IMG/VR virus record: IMGVR_UViG_3300021185_003104
Coordinates: 1 to 25,549 of that record
Strand: one strand, 5' to 3'
Length of the DNA: 25,549 nt
DNA from: a virus
Shown: one piece after another, positions 1 to 7,468 of the stretch
How the letters are laid out: each line of letters opens with the position of its first letter
Numbering within the stretch: position 1 is the stretch's first letter
Translations under genes and position numbers: made by a program
The notes under the pieces: generated by a model
Database searches by the model: none
What the model was told of the DNA's origin: nothing
The model's input: only the letters and a program-made list of their open reading frames with translations

Positions 1-77
1 TACAACCAACAAAAACTGCTGAATTCATCGTGTTAGACTTCAACATCTTACCGACAGGGGCATCATTCTCGGCATAA
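1..77 (+). CDS. gp18: tail sheath protein, C-terminal end (partial)
   Basis: This is an open frame entering from the left edge, in phase from base 3, ending at TAA 75-77. Only 24 residues are visible. They include TAEFIVLDFNILPTGASF, which resembles the conserved C-terminal strand of T4-like contractile sheath proteins (the 'PTK.AEFIVL' segment). The tail tube gene follows after about 60 bp, the usual sheath-tube order. The identification rests on this short motif plus synteny. The rest of the gene lies outside the window. Confidence 0.72.
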   Translation, partial: QPTKTAEFIVLDFNILPTGASFSA

Positions 78-101
78 TTAATTAAAAATAAAAAAGAACT
101 A

Positions 102-109
102 TATTTATA
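102..109 (+). promoter_or_regulatory. TATTTATA motif upstream of tail tube gene
   Basis: TATTTATA lies 26 bp upstream of the tube start codon and is followed by an AGGAG ribosome binding site at 123-127. The same octamer precedes several other genes in the window. It is inferred to be a phage-specific promoter element, analogous in role to the T4 late motif TATAAATA. Confidence 0.5.
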
Positions 110-135
110 GTAGAATATAATTAGGAGAAAACAAA

Positions 136-627
136 ATGGCAGAAGTATTAGAATTTAACGATATGTTTTATACCAACTTCGAACCGAAGATGAAGAATAG
201 ATTCATCATGGAAATCGATGGTATCCCTTCATATCTTATAAAAACAGCAAACAGACCTTCAATTCAATTTGAAACTGTTACACTAGACCACATTAACGTT
301 AAAAGAAAACTTAAAGGAAAAGGTGAATGGCAAGATGTAGAGATTACTCTATATGACCCTATCGTTCCTTCAGGAGCTCAAGCAGTAATGGAATGGGTAA
401 GATTATCACATGAATCTTTAACAGGTAGAGATGGATATGCAGATTTCTATAAGAAAGATATCCAATGTTATATGTTAGGACCAGTTGGTGATAAAATTGA
501 ACAATGGACTATGAAAGGTGCATTTATCAACAATGCAGTGTTTAATGATTTAGATTGGTCAAATGCCTCTGACCCTGCTGAAATTACTTTAACACTATCT
601 TATGATTACGCAGTTTTAGAATTCTAA
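136..627 (+). CDS. gp19: tail tube protein (T4 gp19-like)
   Basis: The product has 163 residues, the same length as T4 gp19. It polymerises into the inner tube of the contractile tail, through which DNA passes. The sequence has the expected tube-fold character: FNDMFYTNFEPKMKNRFIME near the N-terminus, then alternating beta strands with VEITLYDPIVPSGAQAVMEW in the middle and a final strand ending EITLTLSYDYAVLEF. The ATG has a good AGGAG at 123-127. It sits between the sheath end and the gp26-like gene, in T4 order, and an 11-bp terminator hairpin follows. Family and synteny agree, so the call is firm. Confidence 0.93.
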   Translation: MAEVLEFNDMFYTNFEPKMKNRFIMEIDGIPSYLIKTANRPSIQFETVTLDHINVKRKLKGKGEWQDVEITLYDPIVPSGAQAVMEWVRLSHESLTGRDGYADFYKKDIQCYMLGPVGDKIEQWTMKGAFINNAVFNDLDWSNASDPAEITLTLSYDYAVLEF

Positions 628-640
628 TACATATTCAACA

Positions 641-648
641 TATTTATA
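641..648 (+). promoter_or_regulatory. TATTTATA motif immediately before a terminator
   Basis: TATTTATA starts 14 bp after the tube stop codon and ends only 4 bp before the terminator stem. It is either a chance AT-rich match or a promoter for a very short transcript. No gene starts between it and the terminator. Confidence 0.25.
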
Positions 649-652
649 AAGG

Positions 653-681
653 AAAAAGTTCTCTTAGTGAGAACTTTTTTT
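653..681 (+). terminator. intrinsic terminator after tail tube gene
   Basis: A perfect 11-bp stem (653-663 AAAAAGTTCTC with 669-679) has a 5-nt loop TTAGT and leads into a T run ending at 681. This is a textbook rho-independent terminator. It would isolate the abundant tube (and sheath) transcript from the gp26-like gene downstream. Confidence 0.9.
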
Positions 682-712
682 GTGCTTAATTTTTAAATTT
701 CTAAATATTATA

Positions 713-720
713 TATTTATA
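713..720 (+). promoter_or_regulatory. TATTTATA motif upstream of gp26-like gene
   Basis: TATTTATA lies between the upstream terminator and the gp26-like start (ATG 743), 22 bp upstream of the start. The placement just after a terminator supports a real promoter. Confidence 0.5.
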
Positions 721-742
721 TACAAATAAATAAACTAACGTT

Positions 743-1513
743 ATGGCAAAATTTGATTTCCCTACTGAAATAGTAGATTTACCTTCAGGTGGTAAAATGT
801 ACACCGAAGGACACCCGTTATCAAAGGGTACTGTTGAGATAAAGTATATGACCGCTAAAGAAGAGGATATACTTGCTTCACAAAATTTGATAAGGAAGGG
901 GGTGGTTCTCGATAAACTCTTTGAATCTGTTGTAGTAGAAGAAGGTTTGGATATTGGTGATATATTCATTGGTGATAAAAATGCAATCCTTTTAGCAACT
1001 CGTATCTTAGGATATGGACCAGAATACAAAGCAGAAATAATAGACCCTTCTAGTGGAGAACCACAAGAAGTACAAATAGACCTTTCTAAAATACAAATTA
1101 AAGAAGTAGATAGTTCTAAATTAAATGGTGATAATAGATATGACTTTGAATTACCAATTTCAAAGAAAAAGATTGTATTTAAATTATTAACTCATAAAGA
1201 TGAGGGAGATATAAATGCAGAGATACAGGCAATACAAAGACTTCAGAAAAAAGGAAGTGAACCTGTTTCACAAGAAGTATCAACAAGATTAAGATATATG
1301 ATTCAAGAGGTTGATGGTAATACCGATAGAGGTTTTATCAACAATTGGGTTAAAAACAATCTTTTAGCTCGTGATTCGAGAGCTTTGAGAAACTATGTAA
1401 GAGACATCTCACCTGATTTGGATTTGACATTCCAATTCACCTCTGACATAACAGGAGAAGAGGAGGCCCTAGATATCCCCTTTGGGGTTGGGTTTTTTTA
1501 CCCTTCCGAGTAA
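743..1513 (+). CDS. gp26: baseplate/tail assembly chaperone, T4 gp26-like
   Basis: The product has 256 residues. The N-terminus (VDLPSGGKMYTEGHPLSKG) and the following block (VEIKYMTAKEEDILASQNLIRKG...DKLFESVV) match the T4 gp26 baseplate family pattern 'LPSGG..Y......G.v.v..mt..dEdiL'. T4 gp26 is a hub assembly factor. The middle (residues about 90-170) is beta-rich. The C-terminus ends GVGFFYPSE, and its codons run through a T7 homopolymer (1493-1499) inside the overlap with the next frame. That arrangement suggests a gpG/gpGT-style frameshift fusion. There is no Shine-Dalgarno before ATG 743, only A-rich sequence. Exact identity with gp26, as opposed to another tail chaperone, is inferred from motif and order. 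Confidence 0.75.
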   Translation: MAKFDFPTEIVDLPSGGKMYTEGHPLSKGTVEIKYMTAKEEDILASQNLIRKGVVLDKLFESVVVEEGLDIGDIFIGDKNAILLATRILGYGPEYKAEIIDPSSGEPQEVQIDLSKIQIKEVDSSKLNGDNRYDFELPISKKKIVFKLLTHKDEGDINAEIQAIQRLQKKGSEPVSQEVSTRLRYMIQEVDGNTDRGFINNWVKNNLLARDSRALRNYVRDISPDLDLTFQFTSDITGEEEALDIPFGVGFFYPSE

Positions 1514-1520
1514 CTACTCG
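1461..1520 (+). promoter_or_regulatory. candidate programmed +1/-2 frameshift site
   Basis: Zero-frame codons are GGG TTT TTT TAC over a T7 run (1493-1499). Seven bases later comes a 5-bp hairpin (1507-1511 CGAGT, loop AACT, 1516-1520 ACTCG) that contains the zero-frame stop TAA 1511-1513. An AGGAGG lies at 1461-1466. The frame encoding the gp51-like protein is open from 1473 and is reached by a +1 or -2 shift. A +1 slip re-pairs both TTT codons perfectly. The result would be a fusion of about 325 residues. This is inferred, not demonstrated. Confidence 0.5.
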
Positions 1521-1721
1521 ATACAACTACATAACCAAATTTGGGAAATGGTTAACTATGGTAATGGATTTACTTGGTCAGAAGTATATTCGATGCCAAT
1601 TCATTGGAGAAACTTCTACTTTAAGAAATTAGTAGATGCCAAGAAAAAAGAAAAAAAGGAACACGATAAGGCCACTAAACAAGGTGGTGCTAAAGGACCA
1701 AATGTAAGAGTGAGGAAATAA
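1482..1721 (+). CDS. gp51: gp51-like hub assembly protein, or frameshift extension of gp26-like
   Basis: The frame encodes up to 79 residues, with the recognisable part HNQIWEMVNYGNGFTWSEVY then MPIHWRNFYFKKLVDAKKKE, followed by a lysine-rich tail. The pattern 'H..i......GfTw.dvy.MPi..R.fY.kkl' is what I associate with the short second tail-chaperone frame in T4-like phages (gp51 position, right after gp26). The translation start is unclear. TTG 1482 lacks a well-spaced ribosome site. ATG 1548 would remove the conserved-looking LHNQIWEM segment. Entry by frameshift from the gp26-like frame explains all of it. The stop codon lies inside the following terminator hairpin. Confidence 0.6.
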   Translation: MGLGFFTLPSNYSIQLHNQIWEMVNYGNGFTWSEVYSMPIHWRNFYFKKLVDAKKKEKKEHDKATKQGGAKGPNVRVRK

Positions 1722-1738
1722 TTCCTCACTTTTTTTTT
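1709..1738 (+). terminator. intrinsic terminator after gp51-like gene
   Basis: A perfect 9-bp stem (1709-1717 AGTGAGGAA with 1722-1730 TTCCTCACT) has loop ATAA and is followed by a run of T to 1738. The stem overlaps the last codons and stop (1719-1721) of the gp51-like frame. Confidence 0.92.
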
Positions 1739-1744
1739 ACCCTA

Positions 1745-1752
1745 TATTTATA
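1745..1752 (+). promoter_or_regulatory. TATTTATA motif upstream of tape-measure operon
   Basis: TATTTATA sits 6 bp after the terminator T run and 30 bp before ATG 1783, which has AGGAG at 1770-1774. This terminator-promoter-RBS arrangement is the clearest case for the motif being a promoter. It would drive genes 1783 to about 10352. Confidence 0.55.
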
Positions 1753-1782
1753 TTAGTATAAAACTATATAGGAGAAACTCAT

Positions 1783-1989
1783 ATGGCAAAAGAATTAAAA
1801 GAAGGATTATTTTCGGCTACGAAGAAATTCACAGATGCATTTTTTGATGGATTAAAATCAAATGCAACTAATAGTGCACTTAAGGCTGCAAAGAAAAACA
1901 AAAAAGTACCATCTCAACTTGTAAGAAAAATGACCGAGTTGGAGAAGTTATCAAAAGAATTAAAAGCAGATTTAGAAAAATACTCATAG
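1783..1989 (+). CDS. small lysine-rich helical protein before tape measure
   Basis: The product has 68 residues, is strongly basic and is predicted mostly helical, with a C-terminal heptad-like stretch (TELEKLSKELKADLEKY) suggesting a short coiled coil. I do not recognise the family. The start is well supported by AGGAG at 1770-1774, nine bases before ATG. It is the first gene of the transcript from the 1745 motif and precedes the tape measure by 12 bp. A small protein between the tail chaperones and the tape measure could be a tail assembly factor, but that is context only. Confidence 0.7.
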   Translation: MAKELKEGLFSATKKFTDAFFDGLKSNATNSALKAAKKNKKVPSQLVRKMTELEKLSKELKADLEKYS

Positions 1990-2001
1990 GATATCAAATA
2001 A

Positions 2002-4557
2002 ATGGCTGCATCAGACGAAATAAGAAAATTAAAGGAAACCACAGCTGCTGCTAAGGCAGAGATGGATAAACTATTGAAGGGTGCTGATGCCTTAGAAAGA
2101 AAGGCAATCAAAACAACAGATGCATATAAAGACCAAGTAACTATCCTTAGAGAAACTAATGAGCAAATTAAAGATAAATTAGGTAATGAAAAATCTGTCA
2201 TAGATTCTATAATTCAACAAGAAGGTAAATTAAAAGGGTTAACAGGATTACAAGCTTCTTTAGTAGAGTTAGATAGAAAAAGACTTAAAGAACAAGATAA
2301 AATAGATGCTTCATATGGAGGTACACATGATGCAATAAATTCAATAGCTTCTTTAAATCAAGAACTATTATCAATGTCTGCAGAAGATGTTATTGGTAGA
2401 GAAAGAATCCAACAATCAATTCAAGACCAATTATATGATTTAATTGGAATGGAAGGGGTTACTGATGGAATTGTAGAAAATTTAGAGTCTCAGTTTGAAA
2501 AAGCTAAAAAGGTATCTTCATTATCAGAAAAACAACAAGGTTTACTAAATAAACAAATGGCTGTATATGAAGGAATGAAGGATACTATTGGAGGAATCCT
2601 TGAAACTGCATCATTACTTTCAAAAACAGTAGGTGGAGTATTGGGTGGAGCTTTAATAGGAGCTGGATATGCAGCAGAGGCTATTGGTAAGAATGTTAGA
2701 GAATTTGGTGGATTCTTGGGAATGGCCACAGTTCAAACAACTGCACTTGGTCTTGTATTTGATGATGCGGCGGCAGTATCAAAAACACTTGCAAATGAAT
2801 TTGCGGGTGTAGAGGGAACTTCTTTTAGAACACAACTGAATACGAATCTAATGGCCGTTAACATGGGTATTAGTGGAGAATCAGCTGCAAAACTTACAGG
2901 TATTTTAGCAAGGTCTGCTAACTTAACCGCAAAACAGGCTCAAGATTTAGCACAACAGACAAAAGATTTTGCTAAACAACAAGGAGTTATACCATCACAG
3001 GCAATGGAAGATATTGCTCAGAATGCAGAATTATTTGCTTCATATGGTGCAAATGCAACAAAAGAATTAGCTAAATCAGCAGTTCAAGCGGCAAAACTTG
3101 GTGTATCGATGAGTACACTTGGTAAAGTAACAGATGGGTTACTTGATTTTGAATCATCAATTACAAAAGAATTAGAACTATCAGCTATATTAGGTAGAAA
3201 TATAAATCTAACGAGAGCAAGAGGACTTGCTTTCCAAGGAAAAATTGGAGCATCAGTTAAGGAAACAATAAAACAACTTGGTGGACAAGTTGCATTTGAA
3301 AAAATGAATGTTATTGAGAAACGAGCTGCTGCCGAAGCATTAGGATTATCAGTAGAAGAACTTTCCAAAATGGCTAAAAACATGGATAAGTTAAATGATG
3401 ATGGTACAATGCAATTATCAACATTTGAAACTTGGTCACAAAGTTTATCAGCATTTGCATCAGGACCACTTGGTAAATCATTAAAAGGATTAGGTGGATT
3501 TGCAATCGCTGCAGGACAAGCATCTCCTTTCTTAAAGGATATGGGTATAAACATGGGTGGTATGGTTAAAAACTCTGCAAAGGTACTTAAAAACCTAACA
3601 ATGATGGCTGCTTCTGGTATTGGAAAAGTATTTGGAGGAGCTGGTGGTGCATTAGGTAGAATGGCAACTGGCTCAGCTAAATTTTTGAAAAATTCAACTG
3701 TTGGCCAAAAGGCAAGTGGTTTATTTGGTAGGTTAAAAGCTGGAGCAATGAAAGGTGTTGGAGATACTCCAAAAATAACCGATTCAGTTACACCAGATGT
3801 TGGTGATAAAACAGGTGGTGGTGTTAGTAAATTAACAGGAGCCATGAAAGGAATAAAAATGACCGATGTAGTTAAAGGTGCGGCAGCAATGGTTTTAATT
3901 GCAGGTTCACTCTTTATACTTGGAAAGGCATTACAAGAATTTTCTAATGTTGGATTAAAAGAAATAGGAATGGCAATAGGTGGTATGGTACTACTAACTG
4001 CGGCGATGTTTGGATTGGGGTTATTATTTAGTGGACCTCAAGCGGCAGTAATATTAACCGCCGCCGCTGGAATGTTCTTAATCGGTGCGGCCGTTGCGGC
4101 ATTAGGATTTGGATTAAATCAATTAGCAAGTGGATTACAAACACTTACTGTAATTGGGCCACATCTAACTGGTCTAATATCGATGGTAGGTGGAATATTT
4201 ATGTTATCTGCGGCATTTGCTGCATTAGCTGTTTCACTTGGATTATTGGGAGTTGCTGGTATTGCGGCGTTACCAACTCTATTAGGATTGGGAGTTGCTG
4301 GAGCAGGATTAGGAATGTTATTTAGTGCATTTGGTGGTGGAGGTGATAATAGTTCATCCGAAGTATCATCTGTTGAAAATGAATCACTAAGTATTATAAG
4401 TGAACAAATAACTGCTGGATTACAAGGAGTTGTAACAGCAATACAAGATAAGAGTTTTGATGTTTATATAGATGGAACTATTGTAACTGATTTAATAGGT
4501 AAAAAATCAGAAAGTAAAATGAGTAACTCTGCATACGGAGCTTCTAACACAGGATAA
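2002..4557 (+). CDS. tail tape measure protein (T4 gp29 position)
   Basis: The product has 851 residues. Residues about 1-200 are charged and coiled-coil-like (LKETTAAAKAEMDKLLKGAD and similar). A helical, alanine- and glycine-rich middle (about 200-480) follows. Residues about 625-780 contain a series of hydrophobic segments (for example VLIAGSLFILGKAL and LTAAAGMFLIGAAVAALGFG), which is typical of tape measures that enter the host envelope during DNA ejection. The C-terminus is polar. Its position, after the gp26/gp51-like pair and before the gp48-like cap, matches T4 gene 29. T4 gp29 is 590 residues, so a longer tail or extra domains are implied. Identity rests on architecture and synteny, not on a specific motif. 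Confidence 0.82.
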   Translation: MAASDEIRKLKETTAAAKAEMDKLLKGADALERKAIKTTDAYKDQVTILRETNEQIKDKLGNEKSVIDSIIQQEGKLKGLTGLQASLVELDRKRLKEQDKIDASYGGTHDAINSIASLNQELLSMSAEDVIGRERIQQSIQDQLYDLIGMEGVTDGIVENLESQFEKAKKVSSLSEKQQGLLNKQMAVYEGMKDTIGGILETASLLSKTVGGVLGGALIGAGYAAEAIGKNVREFGGFLGMATVQTTALGLVFDDAAAVSKTLANEFAGVEGTSFRTQLNTNLMAVNMGISGESAAKLTGILARSANLTAKQAQDLAQQTKDFAKQQGVIPSQAMEDIAQNAELFASYGANATKELAKSAVQAAKLGVSMSTLGKVTDGLLDFESSITKELELSAILGRNINLTRARGLAFQGKIGASVKETIKQLGGQVAFEKMNVIEKRAAAEALGLSVEELSKMAKNMDKLNDDGTMQLSTFETWSQSLSAFASGPLGKSLKGLGGFAIAAGQASPFLKDMGINMGGMVKNSAKVLKNLTMMAASGIGKVFGGAGGALGRMATGSAKFLKNSTVGQKASGLFGRLKAGAMKGVGDTPKITDSVTPDVGDKTGGGVSKLTGAMKGIKMTDVVKGAAAMVLIAGSLFILGKALQEFSNVGLKEIGMAIGGMVLLTAAMFGLGLLFSGPQAAVILTAAAGMFLIGAAVAALGFGLNQLASGLQTLTVIGPHLTGLISMVGGIFMLSAAFAALAVSLGLLGVAGIAALPTLLGLGVAGAGLGMLFSAFGGGGDNSSSEVSSVENESLSIISEQITAGLQGVVTAIQDKSFDVYIDGTIVTDLIGKKSESKMSNSAYGASNTG

Positions 4558-4563
4558 TAATAT

Positions 4564-7167
4564 ATGCCAACATTAAAAGAAATATACGAAGGACAATCAA
4601 GTTGGATTTTTGGTACTAACTATACCTCTTTAAAATCTGATACAGAAACTCTTGTCGAACAAGAAACAAGTGGTATTAGAATCAAATCTGCAGTTGAAAT
4701 AAACAATCCTTTAATATATGGTAATGAATCAACTCGTATTGCAATAAGAAGTACCCCTACACTTGATAAGATGAAAGATTCTACTGGTGGTGAAGGAGGA
4801 GATGGTGGATTAATCGGAAAAGGTATAGCAGCATTAACAGGAGGAAGTTTAAACTCACTAAGTGATGTAAGAGATAAATTTAACTCAAAATTAGGAATAC
4901 CTACTTCGGCTATTCCAACTTTTGTAGATAATCATGGTGATTTACAAAAAGGTGCAGAACCTGATACCATGATTACACTTGGAAAAATACGAAAAGATGC
5001 AGCAGGAACTGAACTTGGTAAGTTTTTAAAAAATAGTGGTGGTGGTAATTTTCAAACAATTGGTAGAAATTTATTAGGACAAGGTATTTCTTTAGTTAAA
5101 GATAAAGCAAGAGATGTTCTTTTAGGTAAATCACAATCTATTGGAGAAAATATATTAGGTGGTGGAACTAGTGAAGATTCTGCTTTTCCATATAGTTCAC
5201 AACAATCATATTCAACTTCAATAAGAAATGCAAAAAATAATGAAGCTGACCCTAGTAAGATTCAATCACAAGGTACAGAAAAAGTATCTGAATTAACTAG
5301 TAAAACAAAAGAAGGTTTATTCAAGAAAAAAACAATAGGTGAAAGTATTTCTAATAGTAATAGTTCATTAGATAGTGATAGAGAATATCGTTCAGATGCT
5401 CCTTACACAAAATATGTAGAAACTTACCTAACAGAAGATAGTGAAGAAACTGATTTAGAAATACCATCTGCAGAAACAGAAGATGATTTAGCTAAAAAAA
5501 CAGCAAAAAGTCAAGAAAAAAATAAAAAATTAGGAGAAGATACTACTCCAAATATAGAATACTCAAAAGAAAATAAATATTCAAGTATAGTTAGAGATGA
5601 GGCAACAGATGATGACCAAAGTGGGGAATTTACTAGAATAGATTTAACTACATTACCACAAAACTCAACAGATAGAGGAACATCATTTTTTAGATTACCT
5701 CAATATTCTAAAAATCCATATGATATAGATTTGAGATATCCCAAAAAAGCTGGTTCTAATGAACCTAGTGCTAATATGGATTCTTTATATGGTATTACAA
5801 AAGGAAGTGATAAATTAAATTCAAATGGTATATCTGGTGAAGGTAATTCTAAAGAAGATTTAGAAAATTCTGATTTAATTCCATTTTGGATAAGACCATT
5901 GGGTGGTAATTCTGTACACTTCAGAGCTTCTTTAACTGGTATATCTGAAAATGTTACACCTTCTTGGAGTGGCAATAAATTTTATGGTAATCCATATAGT
6001 TTTTATACCTACCAAGGTGTTGAAAGAAATTGTACTTTTACATTACAACTGTTCTGTTATAATGAATTAGAATTGGCTGCAATGTGGGAAAAGATATCAA
6101 TTGTAACTAAACAATGTTATCCAACAATTGGTGGAGAGGTGGATAGTAGAAAATATGTAACACCACCTATTATTCAGTTTAGATTAGGTAGTATGTATAA
6201 TAATAAACAAGGGTTTATAGAATCATTAACATATAATATACCTGATAATGGAACTTGGGAAATTGCACAAAATGGACTTTATTTACCAAAACTTGTTGAT
6301 GTTGCATTAACAATTAAGTTAATTGAATCTGCTGGTGATGAAAATGTACTTTATAATTATGGAAGAAGTGATGAAGCAACAAAATCTATAAACGAAAAAA
6401 GAAAAAGTAGTTTCGAATCAGACCCTCAAACAGGTGGTGGTACTGATAATATAGGTGGAGGAGCACAATCTAATACAGAATCAAGTCCTAGTGTTAATGT
6501 TAACAACGAAGGTATTCCACAAACTGAAGAAGAACAAGCAAAAAGTAATGATGGTATAAATAAAAAACCAAAATCATTATCACCTAAAGGTTCTTCAGAA
6601 ACACCAAAAGAATCAGATAATGGAACATCAACTTTTAAAAGTGAACAATCACAAACTAGAACAGAATTAGAAAAAAAGAAAGAAAAACTAAAATCTAAGG
6701 GTGTAGATGATTGGGCAACTGAAAGAATTGCTGCATCTAATTTTGATGAAAATAGTGTAGAGAAAATTTCAAATATTGATGGTAATCCTTGTTTCTATTT
6801 TACTCAAATTGGTACTTTAAAAGGACAGGAAGTTAAAAAGGAGTTCGTTGTTTATCAAACAGATATTTTCAGTCCAACTATGGGTAGACAAATTATTGGT
6901 AAACAAGAATATAGAATTTGGGTAAAACAAAATGTAGATGACCCTATTGGAACTCAACAAGAAGTTTACAAAAAAGCAGTAGCTGAAGAAGATGCGAAAT
7001 ACGAAAAAGAAGAAACTCAAAGAAAAGCTAGAGAAGACAGAGAAAAGAAGAGAAATGAAACTAAAAAAGCAAATCGTGATGAGAATCTAAAAAAGATTAA
7101 AGAACGAGATGAAAAGAGAAAAGCTGATAAACAGACAAAATTAAAAGAATTAAAAGCAGGTATATAA
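4564..7167 (+). CDS. gp48: baseplate tail-tube cap protein, gp48-like, with long extensions
   Basis: The product has 867 residues, against about 364 in T4 gp48. The recognisable domain is at residues about 435-585: SDLIPFWIRPLGG, then FRASLTGISENVTPSWSG, then FYTYQGVERNCTFTLQLF, WEKISIVTKQCYP, and a strand block QGFIESLTYNIPDNGTWEIA ending LPKLVDVALTIKLIE. This is the tube-like fold of T4-type cap proteins that start tube polymerisation. The first 430 residues are low-complexity, rich in Ser, Asn, Glu and Lys. After the domain come a disordered linker, a small folded-looking block (about 710-800) and a highly charged helical tail (about 800-867). It follows the tape measure by 6 bp, as in T4 (29-48). 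It could equally be the related gp54. Confidence 0.72.
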   Translation: MPTLKEIYEGQSSWIFGTNYTSLKSDTETLVEQETSGIRIKSAVEINNPLIYGNESTRIAIRSTPTLDKMKDSTGGEGGDGGLIGKGIAALTGGSLNSLSDVRDKFNSKLGIPTSAIPTFVDNHGDLQKGAEPDTMITLGKIRKDAAGTELGKFLKNSGGGNFQTIGRNLLGQGISLVKDKARDVLLGKSQSIGENILGGGTSEDSAFPYSSQQSYSTSIRNAKNNEADPSKIQSQGTEKVSELTSKTKEGLFKKKTIGESISNSNSSLDSDREYRSDAPYTKYVETYLTEDSEETDLEIPSAETEDDLAKKTAKSQEKNKKLGEDTTPNIEYSKENKYSSIVRDEATDDDQSGEFTRIDLTTLPQNSTDRGTSFFRLPQYSKNPYDIDLRYPKKAGSNEPSANMDSLYGITKGSDKLNSNGISGEGNSKEDLENSDLIPFWIRPLGGNSVHFRASLTGISENVTPSWSGNKFYGNPYSFYTYQGVERNCTFTLQLFCYNELELAAMWEKISIVTKQCYPTIGGEVDSRKYVTPPIIQFRLGSMYNNKQGFIESLTYNIPDNGTWEIAQNGLYLPKLVDVALTIKLIESAGDENVLYNYGRSDEATKSINEKRKSSFESDPQTGGGTDNIGGGAQSNTESSPSVNVNNEGIPQTEEEQAKSNDGINKKPKSLSPKGSSETPKESDNGTSTFKSEQSQTRTELEKKKEKLKSKGVDDWATERIAASNFDENSVEKISNIDGNPCFYFTQIGTLKGQEVKKEFVVYQTDIFSPTMGRQIIGKQEYRIWVKQNVDDPIGTQQEVYKKAVAEEDAKYEKEETQRKAREDREKKRNETKKANRDENLKKIKERDEKRKADKQTKLKELKAGI

Positions 7168-7170
7168 TAG

Positions 7171-7464
7171 ATGGCAAATAGTAGATATACAAATAATAAA
7201 AGTAAAAAACTGAAAGATGGTAGAGAGGTATATAAATCTAAAATATACCCTACTATACCTTTACAAGATAGTGACCTATATATTGTAACTCAAACAGGAG
7301 ATAGGATAGATACACTTGCATATCAGTTTCTTGGTGATTCATCTTTGTGGTGGATAATTGCATCTGCAAATAAAATACATGATTCTTCACTTGCTTTTGA
7401 AGATGGTACTATTCTTAGAATACCAAAAGATTTTAGAAAAATTATAAACGATTTTAATAAATAA
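7171..7464 (+). CDS. LysM-like baseplate protein (gp53 / tail protein X type)
   Basis: The product has 97 residues. After a basic N-terminus, the block DLYIVTQTGDRIDTLAYQFLGDSSLWWIIASANKI, then FEDGTILRIPKD, follows the tail-protein-X/LysM pattern 'y.v..GDrlD.lA...lGd..lWW.Ia.aN....p..l..Gt.LrIP'. In T4, gp53 carries a LysM-type domain in the baseplate wedge. In P2/Mu-type tails gpX sits at the hub. It is packed between the cap (3 bp) and hub genes (4 bp), so it acts in the baseplate. Which of the two roles applies cannot be settled from sequence alone. Confidence 0.75.
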   Translation: MANSRYTNNKSKKLKDGREVYKSKIYPTIPLQDSDLYIVTQTGDRIDTLAYQFLGDSSLWWIIASANKIHDSSLAFEDGTILRIPKDFRKIINDFNK

Positions 7465-7468
7465 AAAT

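Noticed and set aside
664-1029. Minus-strand open frame of 121 codons overlapping the gp26-like gene
   Set aside because: It lies antisense to a well-supported gene and crosses the terminator and promoter region; no family features.
1493-1640. -1 frameshift product from the T7 run
   Set aside because: The -1 frame is open for only about 45 codons and its sequence lacks the gp51-like motif; the +1/-2 frame carries it.
3084-3845. Long minus-strand open frame (253 codons) opposite the tape measure
   Set aside because: It mirrors the codon bias of the Ala/Gly-rich tape measure, is proline-rich nonsense, has no ribosome site or promoter, and all supported genes are on the + strand.
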